The notes beneath the pieces were generated by a model. It was given only the letters and a program-made list of their open reading frames with translations. It did not search any database and was not told the DNA's origin. From a bacterium ADurb.Bin374 (GTDB taxonomy: Bacteria > Riflebacteria > Ozemobacteria > Ozemobacterales > Ozemobacteraceae), in contig MWAR01000517.1 in the NCBI GenBank assembly GCA_002068715.1, positions 1 through 18,941 on the forward strand: a DNA stretch of 18,941 nucleotides, in the 5' to 3' direction. How positions within the stretch are numbered: position 1 is the stretch's first letter; every line of letters starts with the position of its first letter. Both the position numbers and the translations under genes were made by a program. Positions 1 to 9,300 of the stretch are shown here, piece by piece.

Positions 1-258
1 CTCGGCCTTCTGACCTGCGGTTCCGGCATCGGCATGTCGATCGCGGCGAACCGACATCCTGGCGCGCGCGCTGCCCTCTGTCACAATGCTCTCGAGGCCG
101 GGCTTTCGAGACAGCATAACGATGCGAATATTTTGGTGCTCGGCGGCCGGATCGTCGGCGAGGAGTTGGCGATTCACATTCTCGACGCGTTTCTCGGCGC
201 ATCGTTCGCCGGCGGTCGCCACGCCCGTCGCGTGGAAAAGATCGAACGGCCGGCGTGA
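1..258 (+). CDS. rpiB: Ribose-5-phosphate isomerase B, 3' part only
   Basis: This is the C-terminal 85 residues of a protein of about 145-150 residues; the start lies before the window. Reading frame 1 from base 1 gives [15 protein letters not shown]. That is the RpiB anion-hole loop (GSGIG), with the Cys that acts as catalytic base in the E. coli type. It is followed by the conserved HNDANIL segment, whose His helps open the sugar ring, and the C-terminal [11 protein letters not shown], whose Arg/His residues bind phosphate. The family interconverts ribulose-5-phosphate and ribose-5-phosphate in the cytoplasm, feeding PRPP synthesis. The gene ends 22 bp before upp on the same strand, so the two are probably co-transcribed; PRPP made from its product is the co-substrate of Upp. 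Identification is firm; only the N-terminus is missing. Confidence 0.95.
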   Translation, partial: LGLLTCGSGIGMSIAANRHPGARAALCHNALEAGLSRQHNDANILVLGGRIVGEELAIHILDAFLGASFAGGRHARRVEKIERPA

Positions 259-280
259 CGACGCCTGAAAGGAAACCATC

Positions 281-910
281 ATGAGCAATCTCGTCGTTGT
301 CGATCACCCGCTGATCAAACACAAGATGACCTTTCTGCGCTCGAAGTTCACCGACGTTCACATGTTCCGCGAACTGATGCGGGAACTGTCGATGCTGCTG
401 GCATACGAGGCGACCCATACGATCCCGGTCGAGGAAACCTACTGCGAAACGCCCCTCATGAAGACGAAGGGCTACATGATCTCCGGTCAGCTCATCGCTC
501 TTGTACCGATACTCCGCGCCGGCCTGGGGATGGTCGAGGGCCTGCTCAGCTTCATGCCGATGGCAAAGGTCGGGCATATCGGCCTGTATCGTGATCACGA
601 GACGCTCCAGCCGATCGAGTATTACTGTAAGCTGCCGGCGAACATCGCCGGGATGGACGTCTTCGTTCTCGATCCGATGCTGGCGACAGGCGGATCTACG
701 GCGAAAGCGATCGAGATCGTCAAGGAGAAAGGCGCAAAACGTATCCGGTTCATGTGCATCGTCTCATGTCCCGAAGGCATCGCCGCCCTCCAGAAGGCGC
801 ATCCGGACGTCGACATCTACACCTGCACGGTGGACGAAAAACTGAACGAGCACGGATACATCCTTCCTGGCCTTGGAGACGCGGGAGACAGGTTATATGG
901 CACAAAATAA
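281..910 (+). CDS. upp: Uracil phosphoribosyltransferase
   Basis: Cytoplasmic pyrimidine-salvage enzyme converting uracil and PRPP to UMP and pyrophosphate. The 209-residue length is exactly that of typical Upp. Visible motifs are the [11 protein letters not shown] segment (residues 74-84), the PRPP-binding loop [11 protein letters not shown] (130-140), and the uracil-binding C-terminal stretch [16 protein letters not shown] (193-208). ATG 281 is preceded by a GAAAGGA Shine-Dalgarno about 9 bases upstream. The next gene starts inside its last codons, which suggests translational coupling. Operon context with rpiB and a dCMP deaminase fits nucleotide metabolism. Confidence 0.98.
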   Translation: MSNLVVVDHPLIKHKMTFLRSKFTDVHMFRELMRELSMLLAYEATHTIPVEETYCETPLMKTKGYMISGQLIALVPILRAGLGMVEGLLSFMPMAKVGHIGLYRDHETLQPIEYYCKLPANIAGMDVFVLDPMLATGGSTAKAIEIVKEKGAKRIRFMCIVSCPEGIAALQKAHPDVDIYTCTVDEKLNEHGYILPGLGDAGDRLYGTK

Positions 911-1499
911 GAACAAAAAATCCGCGTTGCCCAAAACAACAGCCGTGAAGACTGCCGGACCGAAAACCCGGATGACGACCGAAAACGCCGGCAAGATTGC
1001 CCGTCTCGCGTCGGTCGAAGCGAAGAAAGAGCCCCAGGCGCTCGCTTCCCGCCCCTCCTGGGACACGTATTTTCTCCGCATTGCCCAACTGGTCGCGACG
1101 CGCGCCACCTGCCTGCGCCGGACGGTCGGGGCGGTCATCGTGCGCGACAAGCGCATTCTCGCCACGGGTTACAACGGTGCACCGAACGGCGTTCCGCACT
1201 GTTTCGAACTGCCCGGCGGCTGTCTCCGCGAGGCGATGCACATCCCGTCGGGCCAGCGCCAGGAACTGTGCCGCGGCCTTCACGCCGAGCAGAACGCGAT
1301 CCTCCAGGCGTCGGCGTTCGGCGTCTCGCTGAAGGGAAGCGAGATCTACGTAACACATCAGCCCTGCGTGACCTGCGCGAAGATGCTCATCAACGCAGGT
1401 ATCACGCGGGTGGTCTTCATCGGCTCGTATCCGGACGAACTCGCACTGGAAATGCTCCGGGAAGGCAACATCAAACTCGAAAGGATCGGGGTCGACTGA
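897..1499 (+). CDS. comEB: dCMP deaminase (ComEB family) with Lys-rich N-terminal tail
   Basis: Zinc-dependent deoxycytidylate deaminase, converting dCMP to dUMP, the precursor for thymidylate. The core begins near [10 protein letters not shown] (residues 51-60) and carries the cytidine-deaminase zinc motifs HAEQN (His129, Glu131) and PCVTC (Cys157, Cys160), plus the family block GCLRE at 108-112. I chose ATG 897, which gives 200 residues; a TTG eight codons earlier (873) is in frame but less likely, and ATG 972 (residue 26) would remove half of the tail. The first 50 residues are rich in Lys, Thr and Ala and lack family similarity that I can recognise; the usual enzyme starts close to the RPSW segment. 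The gene overlaps upp by 14 bp and ends 2 bp before murA, so coupled translation is likely. The symbol comEB follows Bacillus usage and does not imply competence. Confidence 0.93.
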   Translation: MAQNKNKKSALPKTTAVKTAGPKTRMTTENAGKIARLASVEAKKEPQALASRPSWDTYFLRIAQLVATRATCLRRTVGAVIVRDKRILATGYNGAPNGVPHCFELPGGCLREAMHIPSGQRQELCRGLHAEQNAILQASAFGVSLKGSEIYVTHQPCVTCAKMLINAGITRVVFIGSYPDELALEMLREGNIKLERIGVD

Positions 1500-1501
1500 T
1501 C

Positions 1502-2773
1502 ATGGCTCGGATACTCATCGACGGCGGACGCCCGTTGCGCGGCACGGTATCGATCGGAGGGGCGAAGAACGCGGCCCTGCCGATCATGGCCGCCACGCTT
1601 CTGTGCGACGAACCCGTCACGCTGCAGAACGTTCCACACCTCAACGACGTCACGACCATGGAAAAAGTGCTCCAGGCGCTGGGTGCCCGCACGAAATGGC
1701 TGGACCGCGGCACGCTGTGCGTCGACTGCGGCGCGGGCGTGAAGGAAGAAGCGCCATACGAGCTCGTGAAAGCGATGCGCGCCAGCTTCTTCGTCATGGG
1801 CCCTCTGCTCAGCCGACTGCGGCGTGCCCGCATTCCCCTGCCGGGCGGCTGTGCGATCGGCGCGAGGCCGGTAAACATCCACCTCAAGGGGTTCGAAGCG
1901 CTCGGTGCGACCGTTTCCATCGAGGGCGGCTGCGCGGTCGCCCTCGCCGACAAGCTGGTCGGGGCGAGAATCGTGCTCGACTTCCCGTCGGTCGGGGCGA
2001 CCGAGAATCTGATGATGGCCGCCACCTTCGCCGAGGGCATGACCAGCATCGAGAACGCCGCCCAGGAGCCGGAGATCGACGATCTCGCCGGCTTTTTGAA
2101 CGCGATGGGCGCGAGAATCGAGGGCGCCGGTTCGCCGACGATCCGCATCGAAGGCGTGAAGAAGCTGAAATCGGCCACATACCCGGTCATTCCCGACCGC
2201 ATCGACGGCGGTACCTTCATGGTGCTGGGCGCGATGTGCGGCGGCCCGATCACGGTGCAGAACGTCGTTCCGGCACATCAGCAGGCCGTCATCGCGAAAC
2301 TCCGCGAGATGGGCGCCACCGTCGAGGTGGGAACGAACAGCGTCACCGTGAGCAGCGACGGCCGCCTCAGACCCGTCGAAGTCAAGACGCTTCCGTTTCC
2401 GGGGTTCCCGACGGACATGCAGGCGCAGTTCATGGCCGCGATGTGTCTCGCGAACGGCACGTCGCTTATCTCGGAAACGGTGTTCGAGAACCGGTTCATG
2501 CACGTCGCCGAGCTTGCCCGCATGGGGGCGAGCCTGACGATCCGTGACCGGACCGTCATGGTCGGCGGGGTCGAAAAACTGAGCGGGGCCCCCGTCGCCG
2601 CGTCCGACCTGCGGGCCGGCGCCGCGCTCGTACTGGCGGGCGTCATGGCCGAGGGCCGGACTGAGATCAGCAACGTGTATCACATCGACCGCGGATACGA
2701 AGATCTGGTCGGGCGCGTGCGTTCCCTGGGCGCGTCGATCGAGCGGGTCGAAGACAACGGAAACGGAAAGTGA
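1502..2773 (+). CDS. murA: UDP-N-acetylglucosamine 1-carboxyvinyltransferase
   Basis: Cytoplasmic enzyme that transfers enolpyruvate from PEP to UDP-GlcNAc, the first committed step of peptidoglycan synthesis. The 423-residue product matches the family length. Active-site residues fall at nearly E. coli numbering: Lys22-Asn23 in GGAKNAALPI, the catalytic Cys117 in PGGCAIGARPV, Asp305 in FPTDMQAQF, and Arg397 in HIDRGYE. The Cys form is the one alkylated by fosfomycin; naturally resistant lineages have Asp there, so sensitivity would be expected. The frame is open further upstream inside the deaminase gene, but ATG 1502, 2 bp after the deaminase stop with AAAGGA upstream, gives the exact family N-terminus MARILIDGG. 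It sits within a continuous plus-strand operon between pyrimidine genes and a HEAT-repeat gene. Confidence 0.98.
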   Translation: MARILIDGGRPLRGTVSIGGAKNAALPIMAATLLCDEPVTLQNVPHLNDVTTMEKVLQALGARTKWLDRGTLCVDCGAGVKEEAPYELVKAMRASFFVMGPLLSRLRRARIPLPGGCAIGARPVNIHLKGFEALGATVSIEGGCAVALADKLVGARIVLDFPSVGATENLMMAATFAEGMTSIENAAQEPEIDDLAGFLNAMGARIEGAGSPTIRIEGVKKLKSATYPVIPDRIDGGTFMVLGAMCGGPITVQNVVPAHQQAVIAKLREMGATVEVGTNSVTVSSDGRLRPVEVKTLPFPGFPTDMQAQFMAAMCLANGTSLISETVFENRFMHVAELARMGASLTIRDRTVMVGGVEKLSGAPVAASDLRAGAALVLAGVMAEGRTEISNVYHIDRGYEDLVGRVRSLGASIERVEDNGNGK

Positions 2774-2788
2774 AACGGAGGAGACGGA

Positions 2789-4510
2789 ATGACGAGAGAG
2801 CATGAGGCCAGGCGATACGCGGGAATCGTGGACAGGCTTTCGAGCCGTGATCGCGACGAGAAGCTGCTGGCCATCGTGGCTCTGGGCATTCTCCGGGTCC
2901 CCGGGCATGCCGACCAGCTGGTCGATCTCCTGTCCTCACCCGACGAGGAGATCGTCGGGAGCGTCATCGACGCGCTCGGGAAGATCGGAAACCCACGCTC
3001 GGTCAAATACGTGCTCGAGTTCGTCGGCGCCGGGCGGGCAGGGCTTGCCGACCGGGCGCTGAACGCCCTCTCCGGTTTCGAGCTCACTCCCGTTCTCGAT
3101 CAGATCCTGCGGGCGGCCGACGAGGACAAGCCGCCGCTGCTCCGGCGTCGCCTGCTCTCCCTCGTTTCCCATATCCGCGATCCGCGCGTCGCCGCGACGA
3201 TGACCGAGATCATGGGCCAGACCCAGGACCCCGGTCTACTGGTGGAGTCAGCGATGTATTTCGTTCGCTATCCTTCCACCGAACGACACCTGCTCCTCAA
3301 GATGCTCGGTAACAACGGCCAGTGGGAGGTCGCGATGGCGGCCCAGCTCGCCCTGTCGCGGCTTGGCGACGAAGGCGCGCGCAGCCATCTGAAGAGGCTC
3401 GCCAAATCGCCCGCGCACCCGATCCGAATGGCGCTCGTCCAGGGCCTGTCGCGCCGGCCGATGATCGAGGACCGAGAACTCTACGAGATCTTCTGCCACG
3501 ATCCGCATCCGCAGGTTCGTATTGCCGCAATCGCCGGTCTTCCACTGTTCAAGGCCGACGAGCGCGCGCGGATTCTCGCCGAGTGGCTCGGCCGCGAGCG
3601 CGACGAAACCGTCCAGCCCGTTCTCCTGCGGACGGCCGCGGCGGAAACATATCATGGTCTTTATCCGGAATTCTTCAGACTTCTCTCTAGCGCCGTTCCA
3701 GCCCACCGGGAACTTGCCGTCCAGGCGCTCGTCGGCATGGGCGAGTCGATCATCGATCGCATCGTCAAATCGTTTCCCAAACTTCCGATGGCGGCCCGCG
3801 AACAGCTGCTGCTCGTTGCCGGCGGCATCGGCGGTGAAACGGCGAAAAAGCTCGTTCGCGAGCACCTCGGTGACAAGGAACGCTGGATGCGGATCAACGC
3901 GATGGAGGCGATGGCCCGGCTCGGAGCCCGCGAGGCGCTTCCACTGCTCATGGAAATGGCAGGCCGGGAAAAGGACCCCTGGGTCAAAGCCTCGCTCCTG
4001 TCGGTTCTGAGCCGTCTCGGCGGGACCGACCAGATTCCGGTCTGCGAGGCCGGCCTGGAATCCTCCGATGCACGCGTGCGCGCCAACGCCGTGGAAGCCC
4101 TGGCGAAACTGGGAGTTCGGGATCGCGACCATCAGAAGCGGATCGAGCCGATGCTGCGCGATCCGAACGACCGCGTCCGCGTGAACGCCGCCATCGCGCT
4201 CTCGAAGATGGGCGACCAGACCGTCATGCCGACCCTGATCGCGATGGCGAAGGAGCCGACCAAATGGCTCCGCTCGTCCGCCGCATTCGCTCTCGGTGCG
4301 ATCGGCGATCGGGAGGGCGTTCCCACGCTGATCGCTCTTCTCGACGACCGCGAGGACGTCGTGTATCGAAACGCGCTCGAAGCGCTCGGCAAGATCGCCG
4401 ACATTCGGTCGCTGATTCCGATACTGCAGGAAAAGGCCAAGGATCGACTTCCCGCCGATTTTTTCGCCGCGATTCTGTCGAAATTCTCGCACCAGGCAAA
4501 ACAGCCATAA
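2789..4510 (+). CDS. HEAT-repeat (PBS-lyase HEAT-like) protein
   Basis: A 573-residue alpha-helical solenoid built almost entirely of HEAT-like units of roughly 30 residues. Repeated patterns such as DPNDRVRVNAAIALSKMG, and pairs of the type 'VR.NA..AL..LG', recur along the whole length. No signal peptide, membrane segment or catalytic motif is visible, so it is probably a cytoplasmic scaffold or protein-binding adaptor. The start is well supported by a near-perfect GGAGGAG Shine-Dalgarno (2777-2783) five bases before ATG 2789. It lies 15 bp after murA and is probably the last gene of the operon. Some HEAT-like proteins of this class act with phycobilin lyases, but nothing nearby suggests pigment metabolism. 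The specific function is unknown; the fold assignment is strong. Confidence 0.88.
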   Translation: MTREHEARRYAGIVDRLSSRDRDEKLLAIVALGILRVPGHADQLVDLLSSPDEEIVGSVIDALGKIGNPRSVKYVLEFVGAGRAGLADRALNALSGFELTPVLDQILRAADEDKPPLLRRRLLSLVSHIRDPRVAATMTEIMGQTQDPGLLVESAMYFVRYPSTERHLLLKMLGNNGQWEVAMAAQLALSRLGDEGARSHLKRLAKSPAHPIRMALVQGLSRRPMIEDRELYEIFCHDPHPQVRIAAIAGLPLFKADERARILAEWLGRERDETVQPVLLRTAAAETYHGLYPEFFRLLSSAVPAHRELAVQALVGMGESIIDRIVKSFPKLPMAAREQLLLVAGGIGGETAKKLVREHLGDKERWMRINAMEAMARLGAREALPLLMEMAGREKDPWVKASLLSVLSRLGGTDQIPVCEAGLESSDARVRANAVEALAKLGVRDRDHQKRIEPMLRDPNDRVRVNAAIALSKMGDQTVMPTLIAMAKEPTKWLRSSAAFALGAIGDREGVPTLIALLDDREDVVYRNALEALGKIADIRSLIPILQEKAKDRLPADFFAAILSKFSHQAKQP

Positions 4511-4543
4511 AGATTCCTGCGGAACAAACGCCGATTTTGCGTT

Positions 4544-4617
4544 CCCGTTCGCGCTGAGCTTGTCGAAGCACGAAAGACTCTTGTCTCTTTCGGCAGACTC
4601 GAGACAGGCTCAGAGCG
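4544..4617 (+). repeat. Imperfect hairpin repeat of the GCTGAGCTTGTCGAAG type
   Basis: In the gap after the HEAT gene, the arm CGCTGAGCTTGTC (from 4552) pairs with GACAGGCTCAGAGCG (to 4617) through a 4-bp and a 9-bp helix separated by a two-base bulge. An inner hairpin has six-base arms GAAAGA/TCTTTC. The core CGCTGAGCTTGTCGAAG resembles a short intergenic palindrome seen in many bacterial genomes. No T-tract follows, so it is not a standard intrinsic terminator, though it could stabilise the 3' end of the operon mRNA. The rest of the 4511-4758 gap shows no gene and no convincing promoter. Confidence 0.6.
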
Positions 4618-4758
4618 GGCGGGTGGTTCTTGACTCGAGAGGAAGCTTTCGTTTTCTCCCCGTTATTCGCATCGGTCGCCGCCGTTCGGATTTTTCAAGA
4701 ACGTGCCGATGTGTAACGAGATACAGCATACTTTGCGCGACGGGGAGGTTACCAAACC

Positions 4759-6168
4759 ATGATGCCTTTCGGGCGGATCGACAAGCGATCCTGCGGCGCC
4801 CTGCTTGCCCTCTGGTTCGCGGTTCTGAATCCGGCCATGTCTGCCGGCAACGAGATTGAAATGAAAAACACCATGGTCAATCTCAGGAAGGGGCCGTCGA
4901 CGCAGTCGGAAATTCTTGCCCAGCTGCCTCCGCGCGCACGTGTGACCGTCGTCGACAAAAACGACAAGTGGTACAAGGTCAAATACTGCAAACATGTCGA
5001 GGGATATGTTCACGGCAGCCTCGTGGCATCGAAACGGGTGGCGCCGAAACGGGAGACGGCACCAAAACGGGAAGCGGCTTCCGACACCGGAACCGAGCTC
5101 GTTCGCCAGCAGGCGACGATCGCGTTCGCGCGGTGCGACTGGGCCGAAGTCGTGCGCCTTCTCGACGAGACCCCCGGAGTGACGAACATCAGTGCCGGCG
5201 AAGGATACATGCTGGGAATCGCCTATCGCGAACTCGCCAGGTTCGACCGGGCGGAGGCCTCCCTGTTCCGGGCCCTGGGCGAACCCGAGCGGAGCTGGGA
5301 CGCGACGAGCGCCGAGATCTACCGCCAGCTTCTCGATATTCAGCAGAAGCGGAAACGCTGGATTCAGGTCATCGATACCGCAAAACGCATCACAGGGCAT
5401 CTCCCGGCGGCTCCCTGGGCCGTAAAAGCGCGTGCCGAGGCGTTTCTGCAGCTTCGCAAACCCACGGAGGCGCTCGCCGAATACCAGTCGATGCTCATGA
5501 AGAATCCCGACGACGCCGACGCGTTCGTCGGCATGGGGCGGGCCAGAACCGATCTGAACGATCTGCGCGGCGCCGAGGCGGATTTCAATACCGCGATCCG
5601 CAAGGTTCCGTCTCATGAACAAGCCTATCTCGGCCTTGCCGAACTGCAGCTCGTCAGGAAACAGTCACTCGAAGCCGAAGCCACGCTTCGAAAAGGCGTG
5701 GCCGCGGCTCCGGCGTCGAAGCTTCTGAAGGACCGGCTGGCTTATCTCGAAAAAGCCCGCCGGCTTGTCGAGCAACGCGCCGATCTCCAGAAAAAACGGG
5801 ATCAACTGACGGCAAAACTGTGTTCCGGCGGCATCCAGTCCTATCGGTTCACCGTCGTCGCGAAGCTCAAGCCGAAGTTGTACGAAATTCGGCTCGATTC
5901 GGATGAGGCGGCGTTTCTGCAGACCAGGAGATCAGTGTTTTCCGGCCCCGGTTTTCACGAGATTCCGCTGATCGACACGGGGGAAATACCGGTTCGTCTT
6001 GCGCCGAGGCGGGGCGGTTTCGTGAGCAGGGCACGCCTGCTGAAAGAACTGACCGATGCGCAGGCCGTTCAGTATCAGCAGACGGGAATGGAGCTTCACG
6101 ACGTGAACAAGGCGCTCGAGAAGGTCATCGGCGAACAGCAGCGGCACGCCGCCGCAGTTTCAGGCTGA
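4759..6168 (+). CDS. Exported SH3b-domain and TPR protein
   Basis: A 469-residue protein with an N-terminal signal peptide: basic start, hydrophobic CGALLALWFAVL, probable cleavage after AMSA near residue 29. Residues about 31-91 form a bacterial SH3 (SH3b) domain with the hallmark VNLRKGPST, then WYKVKY and EGYVHGSLVA; such domains often bind cell-wall or peptide ligands. A charged linker with two KRE-type repeats (94-107) leads to TPR-like helical repeats (about 115-325), a short coiled coil (about 330-355), and a C-terminal ~110-residue region that I do not recognise. ATG 4759 (the first of two adjacent ATGs) follows GGGGAGG by ten bases. It is likely periplasmic, perhaps an envelope assembly or scaffold factor. 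It precedes the giant lipoprotein gene by 185 bp, but a separate promoter candidate lies between, so co-function is only inferred. Confidence 0.85.
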   Translation: MMPFGRIDKRSCGALLALWFAVLNPAMSAGNEIEMKNTMVNLRKGPSTQSEILAQLPPRARVTVVDKNDKWYKVKYCKHVEGYVHGSLVASKRVAPKRETAPKREAASDTGTELVRQQATIAFARCDWAEVVRLLDETPGVTNISAGEGYMLGIAYRELARFDRAEASLFRALGEPERSWDATSAEIYRQLLDIQQKRKRWIQVIDTAKRITGHLPAAPWAVKARAEAFLQLRKPTEALAEYQSMLMKNPDDADAFVGMGRARTDLNDLRGAEADFNTAIRKVPSHEQAYLGLAELQLVRKQSLEAEATLRKGVAAAPASKLLKDRLAYLEKARRLVEQRADLQKKRDQLTAKLCSGGIQSYRFTVVAKLKPKLYEIRLDSDEAAFLQTRRSVFSGPGFHEIPLIDTGEIPVRLAPRRGGFVSRARLLKELTDAQAVQYQQTGMELHDVNKALEKVIGEQQRHAAAVSG

Positions 6169-6209
6169 ACAGGCCTGACAAAAGACGATCGGAAAAAGCG
6201 TCCGATGGA

Positions 6210-6238
6210 TGTACAACTCACTTCGAGGCTGGTAGAAT
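6210..6238 (+). promoter_or_regulatory. Candidate sigma-70-type promoter for the giant lipoprotein gene
   Basis: TGTACA (6210-6215, four of six matches to the -35 consensus) and TAGAAT (6233-6238, five of six matches to the -10) are separated by 17 bases, in the 185-bp gap upstream of the giant gene. A small palindrome CTAAAATTTAG (6250-6260) sits just downstream, where an operator could overlap the start of transcription. This is inferred from sequence match only; the sigma-factor preference of this organism is unknown. Confidence 0.35.
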
Positions 6239-6340
6239 AGACCGAAACACTAAAATTTAGAGTCTCGGCACCGTATCTTTCCGCCGGACGAGGAAACAGA
6301 CCGCTGTTTTCTCCCCACAGGACAGGCAGGAACGGCGCCC

Positions 6341-6347
6341 GAGGAGG
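6341..6347 (+). promoter_or_regulatory. Strong ribosome binding site deciding the start of the giant gene
   Basis: GAGGAGG lies six bases before ATG 6354. It fixes translation start in the frame that encodes the lipoprotein signal peptide. This matters because the long downstream frame, if extended upstream, would use a GTG at 6379 that has no such site and encodes no signal peptide. Confidence 0.8.
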
Positions 6348-6353
6348 CAGACA

Positions 6354-9300
6354 ATGAACGAACAGACCTGGCATCCCCGTGACTTTTTCCGGTCTGGCCT
6401 GTATCTGGCTGGTACCGCGATCCTGCTGGTTTCGCTGGTCGCTCTCATCACCGCGTCAGGATGCGGTGGCGGCGGCGGCGGCGGGATCACCGGCCTTCCC
6501 CTGTCGCAGATCGCGCAGAACGGAACCATCACCGGGCGTGTCATTGCCTCCGACCTGGTCATCGCTTCACGGCTCGCCGCCACCACGCAGTCCGTCAAGG
6601 CCGGGGCGCAGGCGATCGCCAATGCCGACGTCTGGCTCGAACAGCTGCCCACGTTCCGAACCAGGACCGATTCGGAAGGGCGTTTCACGCTCACCGGCGT
6701 TCCCCTCGGTTCCTACCGGGTCGTCGCCAAGCTCTTTTCCCCCCCTGACCCAGGAAACCTACAAGATCCGTTCCGTGAATTTCAGCCTCGGCGAGGATGC
6801 GAACGCGCACGATGCCGGCGATCTGGGCGTCAAGAAAGCGGTGAACCAGGTCAGCGGCATTCTCCGCGACAACGTCGGGCGGCCGCTTCCTTTTGTGAAG
6901 ATGCTTCTGTGGGGCGAATCGTTCACGACGGATAGTAACGGATATTTTATCACGCCGCCGCTTCCCGGGGAAGAGACAGGCGCCGAAGTGACGGTCGTCA
7001 ACTCCAGCGAGGTCAGGGAAACCGTTTTCGAAGTTGGATATATACCTGGAACTATTCCAGTTGTCGAGATCGCGGTGCCGACCCAAACCCAGACGCCGCA
7101 GGCCCCCGTGGCGAGAATCGCCGCTTCCGCGATCCAGGTCACGCCGAACGACGTCGTGACACTCAGCGCCGACGCGGACGACCCCCTGGGAGCGATCCGG
7201 GACCGGCTCGGCTTCACCTGGGCCGCGACGACAGGCCGGCTCGCCTCCGGCTCGTATCCCTGGACCGTCCGCTGGACGGCTCCGGCGTATGACACCGTTG
7301 CGACGATTTCCGTCGTCGTCGTGAACGGTTCCGGTCTATCCGGAACGGCTCGGGTTCCGATCACGGTCGGGGCAGGCGGCGAGAATCAGCGGCCTGCGAT
7401 AAGCAACGTGACGGCGTCCGGAACGACCGGCGATATCGAAATCACCTACGCCGTCACTGATACCGAGAACGACGCCGTCTCGATCGCCGTCCACTACTCG
7501 CTCGACGGCGGAACCAGCTGGACCCAGACGACGCATCTCACGGGGACCAGCACAGGGATCACGCCAGGGACCGGAAAGTCCATCATCTGGCATTCGGCTG
7601 TCGATGCCCCTTCCGCGACCTCCACGGCCCGGATCAAGCTGGTCCCCTCGGATGCGGGTGGTAACGGGACTGCCGGCATTTCGCCGACATTCCCGATCGA
7701 CAATACGAGCATCGCCGTCGTCAGCAACGTACTGACCACCGTCGGCACATCGACGGTCGCCATCACGTACGATCTCGCCGAACCTTCGAATCAGGCCTGT
7801 TCGATCGCGGTCGCCTACTCCCTGAACGGCGGTACGACGTTCACACAGACGACGAATGTCACGGGAACGACGTCAGGCGTCATGCCCGGAACATCGAAAA
7901 CGCTGACCTGGAAATGGTCGCAGGATGTCACGCCGCCCCAGGGCAGCGTGGTTCTCCGGGTGACGGCCGATAACGGCGTCTCCCAGGGCACCCCGGGCCT
8001 TTCCGCCGTATTTTCTCTCGGCACGGCCAACAGCGCGCCGGTCGTATCGAGCGTGATCGCGAGCGGTTCGAGCGGGAACATCACGATCGGCTACGTGCTC
8101 GCCGATTCCGACGGCGATCCCTGCACGATCACGGTCGATTACTCGGTCAACGGCGGCACGAGCTGGTCACCGACTGGCAATGTCACCGGAGCGGTCGGCG
8201 TCACACCCGGTTCCGGGAAAAGCCTGACCTGGAGCTCATCGGCCGATATCGCCACGAACCAGTCGAGTGTCGCCGTCCGGCTTACGGCCAATGACGGCAA
8301 GATCAGCGGTTCTTCGGCCGTTTCCCCGGTCTTCGCGGTGAACAATGCCGGGCTGACCAATACGGCTCCGGTCGTATCGAGCGTGATCGCGAGCGGTTCG
8401 AGCGGGAACATCACGATCGGCTACACGTTGGCCGACGCCGAGAACGACGCCTGCTCGATCACGGTCGAGTATTCGACCAACGGCGGCACCTCCTGGACTC
8501 CGACCGACAGCGTCACCGGCGTCACCGGCATTGCGCCTGGCTCCGGCAGGGCGATCACCTGGATTTCCTCGTCCAACATCATCACGAACGAGTCCAACGT
8601 CAGGGTGCGGCTGACGCCGAACGACGGAAAAATCAACGGAACCGCGGCGACATCCGCCGTCTTCGCTGTGAACAACGGAAGCGTCGTGAACACGGCCCCG
8701 ACCGTCTCCGCCGTTATCGCGAGCGGCACGAGCGGCAACATCACCATCGGCTTCACGCTCGCCGATTCCGAAAACGACTCTTGCACGATCGGCGTCGCCT
8801 ACTCTGTCGACGGCGGCACGACCTGGGCCACGACGACGAATGTCATCGGCTCGACCGGCGTGACTCCGGGCAGCGGAAGATCCCTTACCTGGAGTTCATC
8901 CGCCGACATCAGCACGAACCAGTCGAACGTCAAAGTCCGCCTGGTCGCCAACGACGGCAAGGTTTCCGGCGCGGCGGCGATCTCATCGACGTTCTCCGTG
9001 AACAACGGCGGTATTCCGAACACCGCCCCGGTCGTTTCCGGGGTCACCACCACCGGAACGAGCGGCAACATCACCGTCGGCTACACGCTTGCCGACAACG
9101 AGGGCAACGCCTGCTCGATCGCGGTCGAATACTCGCTCAACGGCGGCACGAGCTGGACGCCGACATCGAATGTCACTGGCGTCACTGGCGTGGCGCCGGG
9201 GTCGGGCAAGACGATCGTCTGGATCTCCTCGATGGATGTGAGCACGAACCAGACGAACGTGAAAATCCGCCTGACGCCCAGCGATGGAAAACTCAGCGGG

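Noticed and set aside
1268..1501. N-terminal extension of MurA by 78 codons
   Set aside because: The extension lies inside the deaminase gene in another frame. ATG 1502 gives the exact MurA N-terminus and the expected length.
1358..2908. Long open frame on the minus strand over murA
   Set aside because: It is opposite a well-identified gene in GC-rich DNA, its translation is His/Arg/Asp-rich with no recognisable domain, and it has the look of a codon-bias shadow. The same applies to the minus-strand frames over the HEAT and TPR genes and over the Ig repeats.
6188..6206. Intrinsic terminator after the SH3b-TPR gene
   Set aside because: ATCGGA/TCCGAT can form a 6-bp stem, but it is weak and no T-tract follows.
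6379..6738. Start of the giant protein at GTG 6379 in the long downstream frame
   Set aside because: That stretch translates to an Arg/Ser/Pro-rich sequence with no signal peptide and no good Shine-Dalgarno. The other frame has GAGGAGG, a lipobox and a recognisable regulatory-like domain, so the long frame is a shadow until the C7 tract.
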